Shown piece by piece: positions 46,765 through 59,208 of a stretch of DNA of 64,000 nucleotides (position 1 is the stretch's first letter; each line of letters opens with the position of its first letter). The notes below the pieces were generated by a model. That model was given only the letters and a program-made list of their open reading frames with translations, was not told the DNA's origin and ran no database searches. This DNA comes from Lederbergia galactosidilytica. GTDB lineage: Bacteria; Bacillota; Bacilli; Bacillales; Bacillaceae_C. The translations under genes and the position numbers were made by a program. The stretch is taken from the NCBI RefSeq assembly GCF_017873565.1, contig NZ_JAGGKH010000007.1, positions 1-64,000 on the forward strand. Direction: 5' to 3'.

Positions 46765-49115
46765 GTGTTTATTTCCTCCTCCGCCAGCACCTTTTGTGCA
46801 AGCCTTTCATCAAACCATTTTTTCAGGTCATTATATGTGGAATAAGTAAATTCTTTTTCCATTTTTATTTGTTCTTGTTTCATTTTGTATGTAGGTGAAT
46901 CTTCCAAATCCCTTTTCCCTTTTTGGGGATTTATTTTAATTGACCCATCCTTTATTGTAACAAAATCTAGTTCAAAAAACACTTTTGACATAAACGAAAT
47001 TGTTTCTTTTGACCATCCTTTGTGAACGGCTAGATCTTCCCCATATCTTTTTAAATCAAAAATTCCTCTTTTTAACAGAAATGCGTAATACCATTTAAAA
47101 TGGTTTCTTGTCGGCACGGTTGCAAAAAAGTGATCTTCCTTTTGGTGAAAATATGCATAGATGGCTGCCGGTATTTTATCTTTTACAACTGCCTCTAACC
47201 ATTCAATATGTATAGGTAAGTCAAATAGGATAATATTTCTTTCATTAATATCTAAATGTTCGGCTACTTTCTTGTCCGTTATACATATACTATCTAGGTT
47301 TGAGCTATATTTCTCAAAGTTCTTTTCAGAGAAAAAGATAAACAGCCCTTTTTTTTCTTTTAAATAAGTAATCCACTCTTCAAATTGGCGATTTCCTCGC
47401 AAATCAAAGAGCTGCCATTCCTTAATCGCAACATCCTTCAAAAAAATCTGTGGCTTCTGCTGATTATTCCATTCATTTATAGAAAGTTCCCCGATTACTG
47501 ATGCTCTTGCTCCAAGTGAAAGTTCTGGCTCTAGATGTCCTAGCTGGAATCCGACTCCATCAAGGACATCATCTTTTTGGCCAAGCGTTAATCTTAAATG
47601 GTTTTTATTTGCGCCAATTTTTTTTCTAGATGTAATCATTGCATTTTCTATAAGGATTTGTGGTTTGGGATTCCCCATTCCATACGGAGCCAATTGACCG
47701 AGCTGGGAAATAGTACTGATATTAATTTCTTTAAGTGAAATAGTAGCTTCTACTTCGGTCACAGGCATAAAATCTTCGGGCTTCAACTGCTGATTTGCCA
47801 ATTCATTTAATCTTTGACGCAATGTTTCAATATTTTCAACCGCTAAAGACATACCAGCGGCCATGGAGTGACCACCAAAATGCGGCAAGATATCTGAACA
47901 AGCGGATAAGTTTTCAAAAAGATTAAAGCCCTTTATACTTCTAGCCGATCCTTTGGCCATGCCAGTTTCTTCATCAATACTTAGAATGATTGTTGGTCGG
48001 TAAAATTTTTCTACTAATCTGGAGGCGACAATTCCGATAACACCCGAATTCCAACCAGACTTTCCAACTACGATAACTTTATTTTCTGTGAGATCAAAAT
48101 GATCTTTAACTATTTGGATTGCTTCATCTGCGATTGTTGAGACAATCTGTTTTCGGTCATTATTCATCTGATCAATTTCTTCTGCTAGCATTTTTGCTTC
48201 AGTAGAATTATTAGTTTTTAACAATTGAACCGCAGGGCCTGCATGCTCTAATCGACCAGGAGCATTCAAACGCGGACCAATCGTAAACCCTACTGTTTCT
48301 TCATCTATCTCTGAAATGGTGTGTCCCGCTAATTCACATAATTCTTGCAAACCAAGCCGTGTTGTCCTTGCCAATATATTTAAGCCTCTTTTGACAAGCG
48401 TACGGTTTTCACCGTTCAGAGGCACCAAATCCGCAATCGTTCCAATTGCAACTAAATCAAGTAATTCTTCAGGGAGTTCCCCTTTTAAAGCATGTGCTAA
48501 TTTAAAAGCCACACCCACACCGGCTAGATGTTTGTAGGGATATGTAGAACCGGGAGTATTCGGATGAATAATGGAAAAGGCTTCTGGAAGCTCTTTTCCA
48601 GCCTCGTGATGATCTGTAATAATTAAGTCCATTCCTAATTCTTTTGCCTGTGTAGCTTCTTCTAGAGCGGCAATTCCAGTGTCTACTGTGATAATTAATT
48701 GGATACCTTCTTCATATGCCTTCTGGAAAGCTTGCCGATTCGGACCATATCCTTCTGAAAATCGATTTGGAATGTAATATGTCACATTTGCTCCCATTTC
48801 CGACAAAGTCTCTAAAAGTACCGTTGTGCTAGTGACACCATCTGCGTCATAATCGCCAAATATCAAAATTGGCTGTTGTTCGTGTATCGCTAGATTAATT
48901 CGTTCAACTGTTTTTTCCATATCTTGAAAAAGAAACGGATCATATACTTTTTCTTTCTCTGCATACAAAAAGGAATTTGCTTCTTCAACTGTTGATATTC
49001 CACGATTCACTAACAAAGTAGCTACAAGAGGAGCAATATTTAGCTTTTGTGATAATTCATTGGTTAGCTGCTGATTCGTATCATGAACGTTCCAGCGACT
49101 ATTTGGATGTAACAA
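46755..49115 (-). CDS. recJ: Single-stranded-DNA-specific exonuclease RecJ
   Basis: 5'-3' single-strand exonuclease of recombination and repair. The 786-residue protein has the DHH phosphoesterase motifs GDYDADG (87-93) and TDHHEAG (167-173), the DHHA1 region ([35 protein letters not shown]) and an OB fold, plus the C-terminal extension found in Bacillus RecJ. The start is a TTG at 49115 with AAAGGAG eight bases upstream and gives the same length as B. subtilis RecJ. It begins five bases after the cation-exporter stop. Confidence 0.95.
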   Translation of the reverse strand: MLHPNSRWNVHDTNQQLTNELSQKLNIAPLVATLLVNRGISTVEEANSFLYAEKEKVYDPFLFQDMEKTVERINLAIHEQQPILIFGDYDADGVTSTTVLLETLSEMGANVTYYIPNRFSEGYGPNRQAFQKAYEEGIQLIITVDTGIAALEEATQAKELGMDLIITDHHEAGKELPEAFSIIHPNTPGSTYPYKHLAGVGVAFKLAHALKGELPEELLDLVAIGTIADLVPLNGENRTLVKRGLNILARTTRLGLQELCELAGHTISEIDEETVGFTIGPRLNAPGRLEHAGPAVQLLKTNNSTEAKMLAEEIDQMNNDRKQIVSTIADEAIQIVKDHFDLTENKVIVVGKSGWNSGVIGIVASRLVEKFYRPTIILSIDEETGMAKGSARSIKGFNLFENLSACSDILPHFGGHSMAAGMSLAVENIETLRQRLNELANQQLKPEDFMPVTEVEATISLKEINISTISQLGQLAPYGMGNPKPQILIENAMITSRKKIGANKNHLRLTLGQKDDVLDGVGFQLGHLEPELSLGARASVIGELSINEWNNQQKPQIFLKDVAIKEWQLFDLRGNRQFEEWITYLKEKKGLFIFFSEKNFEKYSSNLDSICITDKKVAEHLDINERNIILFDLPIHIEWLEAVVKDKIPAAIYAYFHQKEDHFFATVPTRNHFKWYYAFLLKRGIFDLKRYGEDLAVHKGWSKETISFMSKVFFELDFVTIKDGSIKINPQKGKRDLEDSPTYKMKQEQIKMEKEFTYSTYNDLKKWFDERLAQKVLAEEEINTWI

Positions 49116-49120
49116 TCTAT

Positions 49121-50044
49121 TCACTCCTTTTGAGGATTGATGCAATCTTCACTTGTAGGGTTGTACGGATTAATATGAACGAATACATTGTGTACATTAG
49201 GATTATCCATTAATTTCCGCTTTACATTTTTGCCAATTTCATGGCCTGCTTCTACAGTGATATAAGGGTCCACAGAGATTTTCAAATCAATAATAACATA
49301 GTAACCGTGCTCTCTTGCTAATAACTCTCCAATTTCCTTTACTCCAGGGACAGAGTTTACAACCTCTATGAAATCTACGATATCTTCTTCATGCATTACA
49401 TGATCTAAAGTCGTATGAATTGCATTAGCACCTAATTTCCAGGCCATTCTCAACACTAGAATCGATACTACAATTCCTGCAATTGCGTCTCCGTAAATAA
49501 GCCATGAAACGTGAAACTTCCCGCCAAGAATTGAGGCACCAATCCCTACTAGCGCTGCTAGAGATGAATAAACATCAGAACGGTGCTCATAAGCATTCAC
49601 TATAAGAGCGGTACTATTTAATTTTTTCCCTAAACGATATTTATAGCGAAAAAGTGCCTCTTTAAGCACAATGGAGATTAACACAGCATAAATAGCTAAG
49701 CCTTTAGGGACCTCTACCTCAACAAAAAAGCTTTCGATAGAAGATCTTCCAATTTGGAGCCCAGCTAAAAATAAAATAACGGCAACGATGATAGCTGCAA
49801 TCGACTCAGCCTTACCATGTCCATATGGATGATCTTTATCAGGTGGTTGCTTAGCTGCTCTTAATCCAATATACACAGCAAGAGAACCTGCTATATCTGA
49901 AGCAGAGTGAACCGCATCGGCAATAAGAGCCTTACTATGGCTCATTATGCCTGCAATACCTTTAATTATTGTTAAAAAAATATTTACTGCAATCCCAAGC
50001 CAAGTTGCAAATGTGGCCTGTTTGAAACGCTCATTTTGGTTCAT
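49121..50044 (-). CDS. Cation diffusion facilitator family transporter
   Basis: A 307-residue metal-ion/proton antiporter. It has about six membrane helices: near 12-32, 36-56 (with the metal-site DAVHSASD, residues 43-50), 80-100, 117-135, 155-175 (second site in YEHRSDVYSS) and 180-200, followed by a C-terminal cytoplasmic domain with HEIGKNVKRKLMDNPNVHNVFVHINP. The metal (Zn, Mn, Fe or Co) cannot be told from sequence. The ATG at 50044 follows AAGGAGA. The recJ ribosome site overlaps its last codons, so the two form one unit. Confidence 0.92.
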   Translation of the reverse strand: MNQNERFKQATFATWLGIAVNIFLTIIKGIAGIMSHSKALIADAVHSASDIAGSLAVYIGLRAAKQPPDKDHPYGHGKAESIAAIIVAVILFLAGLQIGRSSIESFFVEVEVPKGLAIYAVLISIVLKEALFRYKYRLGKKLNSTALIVNAYEHRSDVYSSLAALVGIGASILGGKFHVSWLIYGDAIAGIVVSILVLRMAWKLGANAIHTTLDHVMHEEDIVDFIEVVNSVPGVKEIGELLAREHGYYVIIDLKISVDPYITVEAGHEIGKNVKRKLMDNPNVHNVFVHINPYNPTSEDCINPQKE

Positions 50045-50182
50045 AACTAGTCTCCTTTTCTCCCTCATGGATAGGAAATAAGAGCCCCTATGATTGAAAC
50101 TACACTTTAAATATTTTACCACATCTAAAATACGAGTAGCCTTGGAAATCCACCCCATATAAGTGTTTTGCTATTCTAACAT

Positions 50183-50212
50183 GATAAAACCGCAGAACTC
50201 TGCGGTTTTATC
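50183..50212. terminator. Terminator between secDF and the cation exporter
   Basis: GATAAAACCGCAGA (50183-50196) is complementary to TCTGCGGTTTTATC (50199-50212), with A- and T-rich arms usable in both directions. It is the end of the secDF transcript. Confidence 0.85.
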
Positions 50213-50259
50213 ATTTCTATAAGTAATGATCCATAGCTATATGCTTTATTATATAGATC

Positions 50260-52524
50260 CTATACTTGTGGTTCATCTGTCCATTTCTTTTTCTCTTTGA
50301 CAGTATCAATAGGTCCATTCTTTCTTAACTCTCTTACTTTCATATCATACCATAATTGAGCTGAAATAAAGATAGACGAATAAGTACCTGCCAATAGTCC
50401 CACTAATAAAGCAAAGGAAAAGTTCCCGATCGACTCACTACCCAAAACTAATAAGGCGACAACTGTAACAATAACTGTTAAGACTGTATTAATGGAGCGT
50501 GTTAAAGTTTGACGTAATCCTTGATTGACGACCATCGCAATATCTTCTTCTGTTTTTAATCGGCGTTTCGCTGTCATGTTCTCCCTTATTCGGTCAAAGG
50601 TAACAATCGTATCATTGATTGAGTAACCAACAATCGTTAATACGGCAGCAATGAAGGTTAAGTCAACTTCCAATCGCGTCAAACTAAATATCGCCACAAT
50701 AAAGAAGGCATCATGAAGTAAACCTAATATAGATGTGAAGCCCATTGCGAATTCAAAACGGAAAGACACATAAATAATGATGCCAATCGCAGCAATGAGG
50801 AGAGCAAAGAAAGCATTTTTAATTAGCTCTTTCCCAACCGTTGGTGAAACGGTACTTACATTTGGTTCATTTCCAAATTTTTCATTAAAATGCGCTTTTA
50901 ACTGGGCAATTTCTTCCTGATTTAATACATCTTTAAAACGTGCCACACCCATTTCGTTATTATTTCCTGCTAATACAATATCTTGGGTGTCTATCCCAAG
51001 CTCACTCAATTCAGAGCCTACTTCCTCAGCTGTAATCGGTTTGCCCGCATCAATTTCAACTCTTGTTCCACTAGAAAAATCTATTCCTAGATTTAAGCGG
51101 AAAATCGATAAAACAATGATCCCGGCAACAATTAATATGGATGAAAACAAATAGAATTTCTTTCGATGTTTAACAAAATCAAAGCGATCAAACGGTGTCG
51201 CTAAATCATGTGTCGTTTTATTCTCGGATAGTTTGAAGATAGATTTGCGTTTCACACCAAACCAGCCTGGCTTGTCTTTAAAGAATTGACTGTCAATTAA
51301 AAGCCCAAGCAACCATCTTGATCCAAAAACAGCTGTGAAAAAGCTCATTAAAATACTAACAATTAGCATGGTTGCAAAACCTTTTACAGAGCTTTCTCCA
51401 AAATAGAATAAAACACCAGCAGCCAGCAATGTTGTAATATTGGCATCTAAAATAGCTGTAAAGGATGATTTACTACCTGCTTTAAAAGCAGATGAGAGGG
51501 TTCTTCCTACTTTTATTTCTTCCTTAATCCGTTCATATGTAAGAATATTAGCATCTACAGCCATTCCTACTCCTAGTATCAACGCCGCGATACCTGGCAG
51601 GGTTAAGACAGCATTCATTAAGTTAAACACAAGTAGAATTAAATAAATATATACAGAAAGTGTCACCGTCGCCACGATACCTGGTAGGCGATAATAAACA
51701 ATCATAAAAATAAAAATTAGTAAAACACCTAAAATACCAGCATTTACAGTTTTACTCAATGCTTGCTCACCAAAAGATGCACCTACTGAAGTAGAATAAA
51801 CCTCTTTTAATTTAACAGGTAGTGCTCCAGCATTTAAAAGGTTGGCTAAATCTTTCGCCTCTTGTGTTGTAAAATTTCCTTCAATTGATACGCTTGTATC
51901 ATTGAAAACTTGTCGAACATACGGATCTGATAGTAATTTAGGATTCCCATTTTTCGAATCTTTGTAAGAGTCTACTCCTTCTTCAAAATCAAGCCAAATG
52001 GCAAGGATATTATCTGGTGCCATATCGACAATCTCTTGCGTAACATCACGAAACTTTTTCCGATCTTTCATTTCAACTAGAACAATCGGTTCATTCGTAT
52101 TCGCCTTAAATGACTGCTTTGCTGCTCCTTCAACAAGGTCCGTTCCATCAAGCATCACCTTGTCATTTACATCTCTAAATGTTAATACAGCTTGAGTGCC
52201 AATTGTTTCTCTTGCTTGTTCTTGATCTTCCACTCCAGGTAATTGTACACGAATTCTGTCGGTACCTTCTATTTGGATATTTGGTTCACTTACACCCAAA
52301 ACATTAATTCGCTTATTTAATGCTTCTGTTGTATGTACAAGTGTTTCCTTATCTATTTTTTGATTAGCATCGACAGGTTCTACTTCATATAAAACTTCAA
52401 ATCCGCCTTGCAAATCAAGTCCTAATTTTATATTTTTTAAAATCTCATTCGTTGTCGTACCGCCTAAGCCTGCTAATAACAAGACTATAAGAAAGAAGGC
52501 GACAATTCTACCTCTTTTTACCAT
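50260..52524 (-). CDS. secDF: Fused protein translocase subunit SecDF
   Basis: Proton-driven membrane protein that helps complete Sec export. The 754-residue product joins SecD and SecF, the usual Bacillus form. SecD begins with a helix and LGLDLQGGFEVLYEVEP; SecF begins near LNLGIDFSSGTRVEID. Twelve helices are expected, with motifs GMAVDANILTYERIKEE (SecD) and GYSINDTIVTFDRIREN (SecF). The ATG at 52524 gives an N-terminus like B. subtilis SecDF. It follows comN and faces away from spoVB. YajC is encoded further upstream, near 56 kb. Confidence 0.96.
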   Translation of the reverse strand: MVKRGRIVAFFLIVLLLAGLGGTTTNEILKNIKLGLDLQGGFEVLYEVEPVDANQKIDKETLVHTTEALNKRINVLGVSEPNIQIEGTDRIRVQLPGVEDQEQARETIGTQAVLTFRDVNDKVMLDGTDLVEGAAKQSFKANTNEPIVLVEMKDRKKFRDVTQEIVDMAPDNILAIWLDFEEGVDSYKDSKNGNPKLLSDPYVRQVFNDTSVSIEGNFTTQEAKDLANLLNAGALPVKLKEVYSTSVGASFGEQALSKTVNAGILGVLLIFIFMIVYYRLPGIVATVTLSVYIYLILLVFNLMNAVLTLPGIAALILGVGMAVDANILTYERIKEEIKVGRTLSSAFKAGSKSSFTAILDANITTLLAAGVLFYFGESSVKGFATMLIVSILMSFFTAVFGSRWLLGLLIDSQFFKDKPGWFGVKRKSIFKLSENKTTHDLATPFDRFDFVKHRKKFYLFSSILIVAGIIVLSIFRLNLGIDFSSGTRVEIDAGKPITAEEVGSELSELGIDTQDIVLAGNNNEMGVARFKDVLNQEEIAQLKAHFNEKFGNEPNVSTVSPTVGKELIKNAFFALLIAAIGIIIYVSFRFEFAMGFTSILGLLHDAFFIVAIFSLTRLEVDLTFIAAVLTIVGYSINDTIVTFDRIRENMTAKRRLKTEEDIAMVVNQGLRQTLTRSINTVLTVIVTVVALLVLGSESIGNFSFALLVGLLAGTYSSIFISAQLWYDMKVRELRKNGPIDTVKEKKKWTDEPQV

Positions 52525-52656
52525 TATCGATAAATCCCCCTCACCATAATGACACAAACCCCTATATTTCAACTCAACACAAGAAAGTCAATATGATTAT
52601 TATGAAGCAGTCAAAAAAAGCTGTCAATCATTTCTATGTTTACATAATTACTTTTT

Positions 52657-52980
52657 CTAATTGCTATCTTCTGTATTATGAAGTAAATCTTCGAGCTCTT
52701 TTGAATCTATTTCTGAGAACAGGTCTGGAGCTTTATAAGCCTCAACGGTCGCAAAATTCATATAATCTCCAATCTTTACCGAAAGAATATCTGAGACTAG
52801 TTCATAGATTCTGATGCCTTCTTTATATGTTTTCCATTTTTTCTGTGTAAGAAACGCCCATAAATCTACTTTTTCGATTGTTCCATAACCTAAGACGGTA
52901 AATTCCTCAATTTTACTTTGTAATGTGGGATCAAGTATATGGAAGTATGAATCATAAGGATGTTCCCTTTTAGCGTTCAT
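52657..52980 (-). CDS. comN: Post-transcriptional regulator ComN (YrzD)
   Basis: A 107-residue cytoplasmic protein of the ComN family (TQKKWKTYKEGIRIYELVSDIL then SVKIGDYMNFAT). In B. subtilis ComN promotes comE operon expression for DNA uptake by acting on the mRNA and localises with DivIVA. The ATG at 52980 follows AAAGGGG. The gene lies between secDF and the divergent spoVB, its B. subtilis position. The longer upstream frame is not coding. Confidence 0.88.
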   Translation of the reverse strand: MNAKREHPYDSYFHILDPTLQSKIEEFTVLGYGTIEKVDLWAFLTQKKWKTYKEGIRIYELVSDILSVKIGDYMNFATVEAYKAPDLFSEIDSKELEDLLHNTEDSN

Positions 52981-53092
52981 CGTATTCGCCCCTTTTAAAG
53001 AAGTTCTCAGATAACTTGTCATGCTTTGTCCACCTACTAGCATATACTTCATTGTAATCGAATGGAACAGTTTTGAGAAGGCAGGGAAGAAA

Positions 53093-54640
53093 ATGAATAA
53101 ATTTTTAAAGGGTACAATAATTTTAATGGCGGCAGGGCTAATTACAAAATTGCTTGGTTTTATTAATAGAATCGTTATTGCTCGCATGATTGGAGCTGAA
53201 GGCGTAGGATTATTTATGATGTCTTATCCTACCCTAATTCTTGTTATAACCATTACCCAAATGGGTTTACCTGTTGCAATTTCAAAAGCTGTTGCCGAAG
53301 CTGAAGCAAAAGGGGATCGGAAAAAAACTAAAAAAGTATTAGCCGTATCATTAACAGTAACAGGAACATTATCACTCATTTTCACGCCTACTTTAATGTT
53401 GATCTCACCGTTTTTATCTGAAACATTATTTACAGACCCGAGAACGTTTTATCCATTACTAGCCATAACTCCAATCATCCCAATTGTCGCCGTTTCATCG
53501 GTTATCCGCGGCTATTTTCAAGGAAAACAGAATATGAAGCCTTCAGCGGTCGCCCAAGTCTTAGAACAAGTAGTAAGAATATCTTTAATTGCCTTTTTAG
53601 CAAAAAAGTTTCTTCCTATGGGGATAGAGTATGCTGCCGCCGCTGCAATGGCCGCATCTGTAATTGGTGAGCTAGCTTCGTTTCTATACTTATTCACTAT
53701 GTTTAAAGCAAAGAAAAAGTTCAGAGTTCGCAAAAAATTCTTCCAATCCGTAACTGAGGGGAAAAAAACATTAGGAGAGTTAATGAATGTTGCTTTACCA
53801 ACAACCGGCGGAAGATTAATTGGATCGGTTACTTGGTTTTTGGAGCCAATTGTTGTCTCACATAGTCTTCTCTTGGCTGGAATTGCGGCTGGGGTAGCCA
53901 CAAAACAATATGGACTTTTAACTGGATATGCTTTACCGTTATTGACACTACCTTCTTTTTTTACACATTCTTTGTCCACCTCTCTAGTCCCAGCAATTAG
54001 TGAAGCAAATGCGAATCGGAACCAATTAATGGTGGAACATCGCTTTCAACAAGCCCTCCGTTTCGTGTTGATGGCTGGCTGTTTATCAACGGTTATTTTA
54101 TACGTATTTGCTGAGCCATTAATGGAATGGTTTTATGGGACTTCAGATGGCTATGAATTCATTCAGTTTCTTGCACCATTCTTTTTATTTACTTATTTTC
54201 AAGGACCGTTTGGAGCCATTTTACAAGCGTTAAATTTAGCTAGCGCTGCAATGATTAATAGTCTTATCGGATCTGTTCTTAAGATACTAGTTATCTTTGT
54301 ATTTGCTTCACAACCGGCTTTTGGAATAAACGGAGTTGCACTTGGCATGGCAGCCGGAACAGTCCTTGTAACACTTTTACATTTTGCAACCGTGCTTAAG
54401 AAAATACAATTTACTGTCTACTTAGGCATGTACACTAAATTTATTCTCGCAACCTTATTATCGGGAATTTCAGGTTTTCTTTACCATCGCTATGTACTTG
54501 AACATCATCCTACTTTACTTTTTCTAGCCATTGGGGTTTTGCTAATCTCCTGTATCTACCTTATTTTTATTACTGGATTTAAATTATTAACGAAAAGCGA
54601 TTTAATTCGCTTGCCATTGTTTAATCGGATTCTTAGATAA
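53093..54640 (+). CDS. spoVB: Stage V sporulation protein B, MOP-family flippase
   Basis: A 515-residue membrane protein with about 14 helices, a polysaccharide-export type MOP flippase needed for spore cortex peptidoglycan synthesis, presumably moving a lipid-linked precursor. The N-terminal GTIILMAAGLITKLLGFINRI and the central LPTTGGRLIGSVTWFLEPI are characteristic. The ATG at 53093 follows AGGGAAG and gives the B. subtilis length; the in-frame codons before it have no ribosome site. Its promoter should depend on a mother-cell sigma factor, but I could not identify clear boxes. Confidence 0.95.
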   Translation: MNKFLKGTIILMAAGLITKLLGFINRIVIARMIGAEGVGLFMMSYPTLILVITITQMGLPVAISKAVAEAEAKGDRKKTKKVLAVSLTVTGTLSLIFTPTLMLISPFLSETLFTDPRTFYPLLAITPIIPIVAVSSVIRGYFQGKQNMKPSAVAQVLEQVVRISLIAFLAKKFLPMGIEYAAAAAMAASVIGELASFLYLFTMFKAKKKFRVRKKFFQSVTEGKKTLGELMNVALPTTGGRLIGSVTWFLEPIVVSHSLLLAGIAAGVATKQYGLLTGYALPLLTLPSFFTHSLSTSLVPAISEANANRNQLMVEHRFQQALRFVLMAGCLSTVILYVFAEPLMEWFYGTSDGYEFIQFLAPFFLFTYFQGPFGAILQALNLASAAMINSLIGSVLKILVIFVFASQPAFGINGVALGMAAGTVLVTLLHFATVLKKIQFTVYLGMYTKFILATLLSGISGFLYHRYVLEHHPTLLFLAIGVLLISCIYLIFITGFKLLTKSDLIRLPLFNRILR

Positions 54641-54748
54641 GAACGAAAAAGTGAGCTCCCGTTATGTAGATGAAAGGCTAAGTGCATCTTAACAGACGCT
54701 ACGCCTTTCTTAATAACTCGTACACCCCTTTTCCTTTTATCAAAAATT

Positions 54749-55402
54749 TCATGATTTTAAATCATCATAGTCAATAAAAAATTTCCCATCTTGATAACTA
54801 CAAAAGGAAATTTGCGCAATATCTTGATGGCCACGTTGTTCTAGCTCTTTTTTTATCCAAGATTCATTCTTCCCTATTTCTTCCAAGTGCTCTTCTTGGA
54901 TTTCTCCATTAAGAATAAGTGGAAGAGTATAAGATCCAGTCTTGCTCTTTTTATCTTTTTTAATGACAGAAATGTTACCCGAAGTTTCTAGAATGGCAAA
55001 TTCGACATCTGCAATATTAGATATATCCTTTTGCCGTAACTGCATAAGCAAGTCATCAAAATTATAGCGAAGCTTTTTCATTTCTTTCTCATCAATTTTT
55101 CCATTTTTGATAATTAATGATGGCTTTCCATCCATCAGCCTTCTAAATTTCCGGCTTTTCAAAGAGATAACAGCTAATGCTAACTGAATCAACATAAGTG
55201 TAATCATTGGAATAATAGTGTGTGCTAAAGGATCCTCATGTTGTTCAATTGCAATAACGGCCATCTCCCCCATCATAATAAATACGACAAGATCTAAAAC
55301 ACTTAGCTCACCGATTTCCCGTTTTCCCATCAATCTGAAAATGACAAGTAAAAGAGTATATAAAATAACTACCCGTGCAATGATCACAAAAAAGTTTTCC
55401 AT
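54749..55402 (-). CDS. yrbG: DUF421/YetF-family membrane protein (YrbG)
   Basis: A 217-residue protein with three N-terminal membrane helices (VVILYTLLLVIFRLMG, SVLDLVVFIMMGEMAVIAI, IIPMITLMLIQLALAVISL) and a C-terminal cytoplasmic YetF domain (GKPSLIIKNGKIDEKEMKKL, DVEFAILETSGNISVIKK). The family includes YetF, whose C-terminal domain is proposed to bind nucleic acid or to have germination roles; the function is not settled. The ATG at 55402 has AGGAGG ten bases upstream. It is convergent with spoVB and lies in the B. subtilis position of yrbG. Confidence 0.88.
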   Translation of the reverse strand: MENFFVIIARVVILYTLLLVIFRLMGKREIGELSVLDLVVFIMMGEMAVIAIEQHEDPLAHTIIPMITLMLIQLALAVISLKSRKFRRLMDGKPSLIIKNGKIDEKEMKKLRYNFDDLLMQLRQKDISNIADVEFAILETSGNISVIKKDKKSKTGSYTLPLILNGEIQEEHLEEIGKNESWIKKELEQRGHQDIAQISFCSYQDGKFFIDYDDLKS

Positions 55403-55619
55403 ATCTCATAATCCTCCTAAATTACAAACCATTTTTAGTATGTCCTAGATAGCCAATAATAAAAATAATTATTATAAAGTTGGATGCAGCTCACTACTTA
55501 ACATTAGGACTATGAATGGTTACTTCACTTATAAAAAGAAAAGACAAGGCTTCTAAAATTCTTTTCCGTGAATAAGCTTGTACAGAGGGATATATGTTGA
55601 TGTATATCGAAGGGAGAGA

Positions 55620-56012
55620 TTGGTAATCGAAATTAAAAACTTTGCAGTTTCCGTTGTTTATGGATTAATGACGATCCTGCTATTTGCTGCATTGTCAAGT
55701 CTAATTTTTTCACTCATTTTACATTTCAGCGATACACAGGAAAAGTCTATTAGCCTTTTAATTACAATCCTTTCTTTTTTTGCTGTTTTTTTCGGCGGTT
55801 TTATTAGTGGAGGGAAACGAAAACAAAAAGGATGGTTAATTGGAGGGGCAACAGGGGTGCTTTACTCGCTCATTCTACTGTCTTACCAATTTTTAGGTCA
55901 TAGCTCACTATTTTCCTTAGAACAATTGGTATATCATATTTGTTACATTTTAACAGCCACAATGGGAGGCGTTCTTGGCGTAAATGTTTTATCTAATTCA
56001 GATTATAAATAA
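55620..56012 (+). CDS. yrzE: TIGR04086-type membrane protein YrzE
   Basis: A 130-residue protein with four membrane helices (near 10-35, 45-65, 78-98, 105-125) and the glycine-rich turn FGGFISGGKRKQKGW. The family is of unknown function and usually lies next to yajC, as here. The TTG at 55620 is chosen because AAGGGAGA is just upstream, although the spacing is short (about four bases); a TTG 42 bases earlier has no ribosome site. It converges with yajC over a terminator. Confidence 0.8.
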   Translation: MVIEIKNFAVSVVYGLMTILLFAALSSLIFSLILHFSDTQEKSISLLITILSFFAVFFGGFISGGKRKQKGWLIGGATGVLYSLILLSYQFLGHSSLFSLEQLVYHICYILTATMGGVLGVNVLSNSDYK

Positions 56013-56015
56013 AAC

Positions 56016-56049
56016 AAAAAGAAGCTGTCATTTTAAGCAGCTTCTTTTT
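56016..56049. terminator. Bidirectional terminator between yrzE and yajC
   Basis: AAAAAGAAGCTG (56016-56027) with CAGCTTCTTTTT (56038-56049), A- and T-runs at both ends. Confidence 0.9.
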
Positions 56050-56056
56050 AAAGGAT

Positions 56057-56335
56057 TTAAGATTGTACATTATTATTAGATTCCAATACTTCACGAACCG
56101 CATTACGATCGTATGTAAGTTTACTGCCATCACCGCATTTAATCACAATGGTTCCTTCATCTAATGCTTCAATTCGACCATGTAAACCACCAATTGTTAC
56201 AATTTTATCTCCCTTTTGTAGATTGCTTTGCATCTGATTTACAGCCTTCTGACGCTTTTGGTTTGGCCGGATCAATAAAAAGTAAAACAAGACAATCATA
56301 ATGATAAAAGGTGATAAACCGATTAATTGTTCCAT
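56057..56335 (-). CDS. yajC: Preprotein translocase accessory subunit YajC
   Basis: A 92-residue Sec accessory protein with one N-terminal membrane helix (FIIMIVLFYFLLIRPNQKRQK) and a cytoplasmic domain with LQKGDKIVTIGGLHGRIEAL. It associates with SecDF. The ATG follows AAAGGAG. It lies 33 bases after tgt, in the usual queA-tgt-yajC order of Bacillus, and is the last gene of that unit. Confidence 0.95.
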   Translation of the reverse strand: MEQLIGLSPFIIMIVLFYFLLIRPNQKRQKAVNQMQSNLQKGDKIVTIGGLHGRIEALDEGTIVIKCGDGSKLTYDRNAVREVLESNNNVQS

Positions 56336-56368
56336 ATAATAAGCACTCCTTTCTTTATATAATATTTA

Positions 56369-57789
<1,421 letters not shown>

Positions 57790-57800
57790 ATACACTCAAC

Positions 57801-58829
57801 TTAAATCAATAACATTGCATCACCAAAGCTAAAAAAGCGATACTTCTCTCTAACCGCCTCTTTGTATGCATAGAGAACATGCTCTCGACCAGCAAGAGCG
57901 CTCACTAGCATAATTAATGTCGATTTTGGCAAATGAAAATTCGTTATCATTCCGTCGATAGCTTTAAATTCATAACCAGGATAGATGAATATATCTGTCC
58001 AGCCATTAGTCTCTACAAAGTGACCTTGATGAGAAGATGCAATTGTTTCAAGGGTTCTTGTAGAAGTCGTACCAACGGAAATAATTCTTCCGCCTTCTTC
58101 CCGTGTCTGGTTCAACAAATCTGCTGTCTCTTTAGACATTCGATAGAACTCAGAATGCATATCATGTTCCTCAATTTCATCAACATTGACAGGTCTAAAC
58201 GTACCTAGTCCAACATGTAAAGTAATGTATGCAACCCGTATTCCTTGGTCCTGTATTTGCTTAAGAAGATCTTCGGTAAAATGCAACCCCGCTGTTGGAG
58301 CAGCCGCTGATCCTCTTTCCTTCGCATAGACAGTTTGATAGCGATCTTGATCCTCAAGCTGTGTCTTAATATATGGGGGAAGGGGCATTTTTCCAAGTTG
58401 ATCAAGCACTTCATAAAAGATGCCCTCATATTGAAATTCAAGAATTCGGCCACCATGTTCTAATTCATCTAGGCATACAGCTTTTAATTGACCATCGCCA
58501 AAAGTTAGTGTCATGCCCTTTTTCAATCTTTTAGCAGGCTTTACTAATGTCTCCCATTGATCCCCATTTAATTGTTTCAATAATAATACTTCAACTTTCG
58601 CACCAGTATCAACTTTTAAACCAAATAATCTGGCGGGTAGCACTTTTGTATCATTTAAAACTAAACAATCCCCTTTACGTAAAAATGCTATCAAATTATG
58701 AAAAGTCTCATGCGAGATTTTACCTGTTTCCTTATCCAAAACCATTAATCGGCTAGATGAACGGTTTTCTAGTGGGACTTGTGCAATTAATTCTTCTGGT
58801 AATTCAAAATCAAACTGTTCTAATTTCAC
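57801..58829 (-). CDS. queA: S-adenosylmethionine:tRNA ribosyltransferase-isomerase
   Basis: Transfers and isomerises the ribosyl group of SAM onto preQ1-tRNA to give epoxyqueuosine. The 342-residue protein has [22 protein letters not shown] at the start, [20 protein letters not shown] near residues 167-186, and the end [19 protein letters not shown] with FSFGDAMLL. The start is a GTG at 58829; GGGAGG is 11 bases upstream. It works in the same pathway as the following tgt. Confidence 0.95.
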   Translation of the reverse strand: MKLEQFDFELPEELIAQVPLENRSSSRLMVLDKETGKISHETFHNLIAFLRKGDCLVLNDTKVLPARLFGLKVDTGAKVEVLLLKQLNGDQWETLVKPAKRLKKGMTLTFGDGQLKAVCLDELEHGGRILEFQYEGIFYEVLDQLGKMPLPPYIKTQLEDQDRYQTVYAKERGSAAAPTAGLHFTEDLLKQIQDQGIRVAYITLHVGLGTFRPVNVDEIEEHDMHSEFYRMSKETADLLNQTREEGGRIISVGTTSTRTLETIASSHQGHFVETNGWTDIFIYPGYEFKAIDGMITNFHLPKSTLIMLVSALAGREHVLYAYKEAVREKYRFFSFGDAMLLI

Positions 58830-59208
58830 TACTGCTTAAACCTCCCAATTATAACAAAACGTATGGCTTGTTAAGACGTACAAATCCAAAGTTTAAAGGA
58901 TGAACAGGAATATTAGCCCGGTCCTTAAAGGAACGGTATTCTGCTCCATATTTTATGAGCTTAGGTAAAAGGGAACTGAGAAGTATTGGTAAGGCCGTCA
59001 AACAAATTCCTGTACCTTAAGAAAAGTGGCTTTCTCATCACAGGATTTGGCCTCGGATCGATCTACTTTCAAGAGTTAGATAGCCTATAGGAGATAAAGG
59101 CGCCCCAGCCTTAAGTTATCCCCATAATAACGTAGATTTGTTAGACGCTAGAATTTAAAGCTAGGTGATAAAAAAAGTATTCAAACCTATTCATATCATA
59201 CTATTTTA
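58830..59208. other. Gap between the DUF2905 gene and queA
   Basis: About 380 bp without a gene. Parts near 58900-59110 are GC-richer and contain short repeats (GGTCCTTAAAGGAACGG, CTCATCACAGGATTTGGCCTC with an ACAGGAT core), again like decayed interspersed repeats. No terminator or promoter stood out. Confidence 0.45.
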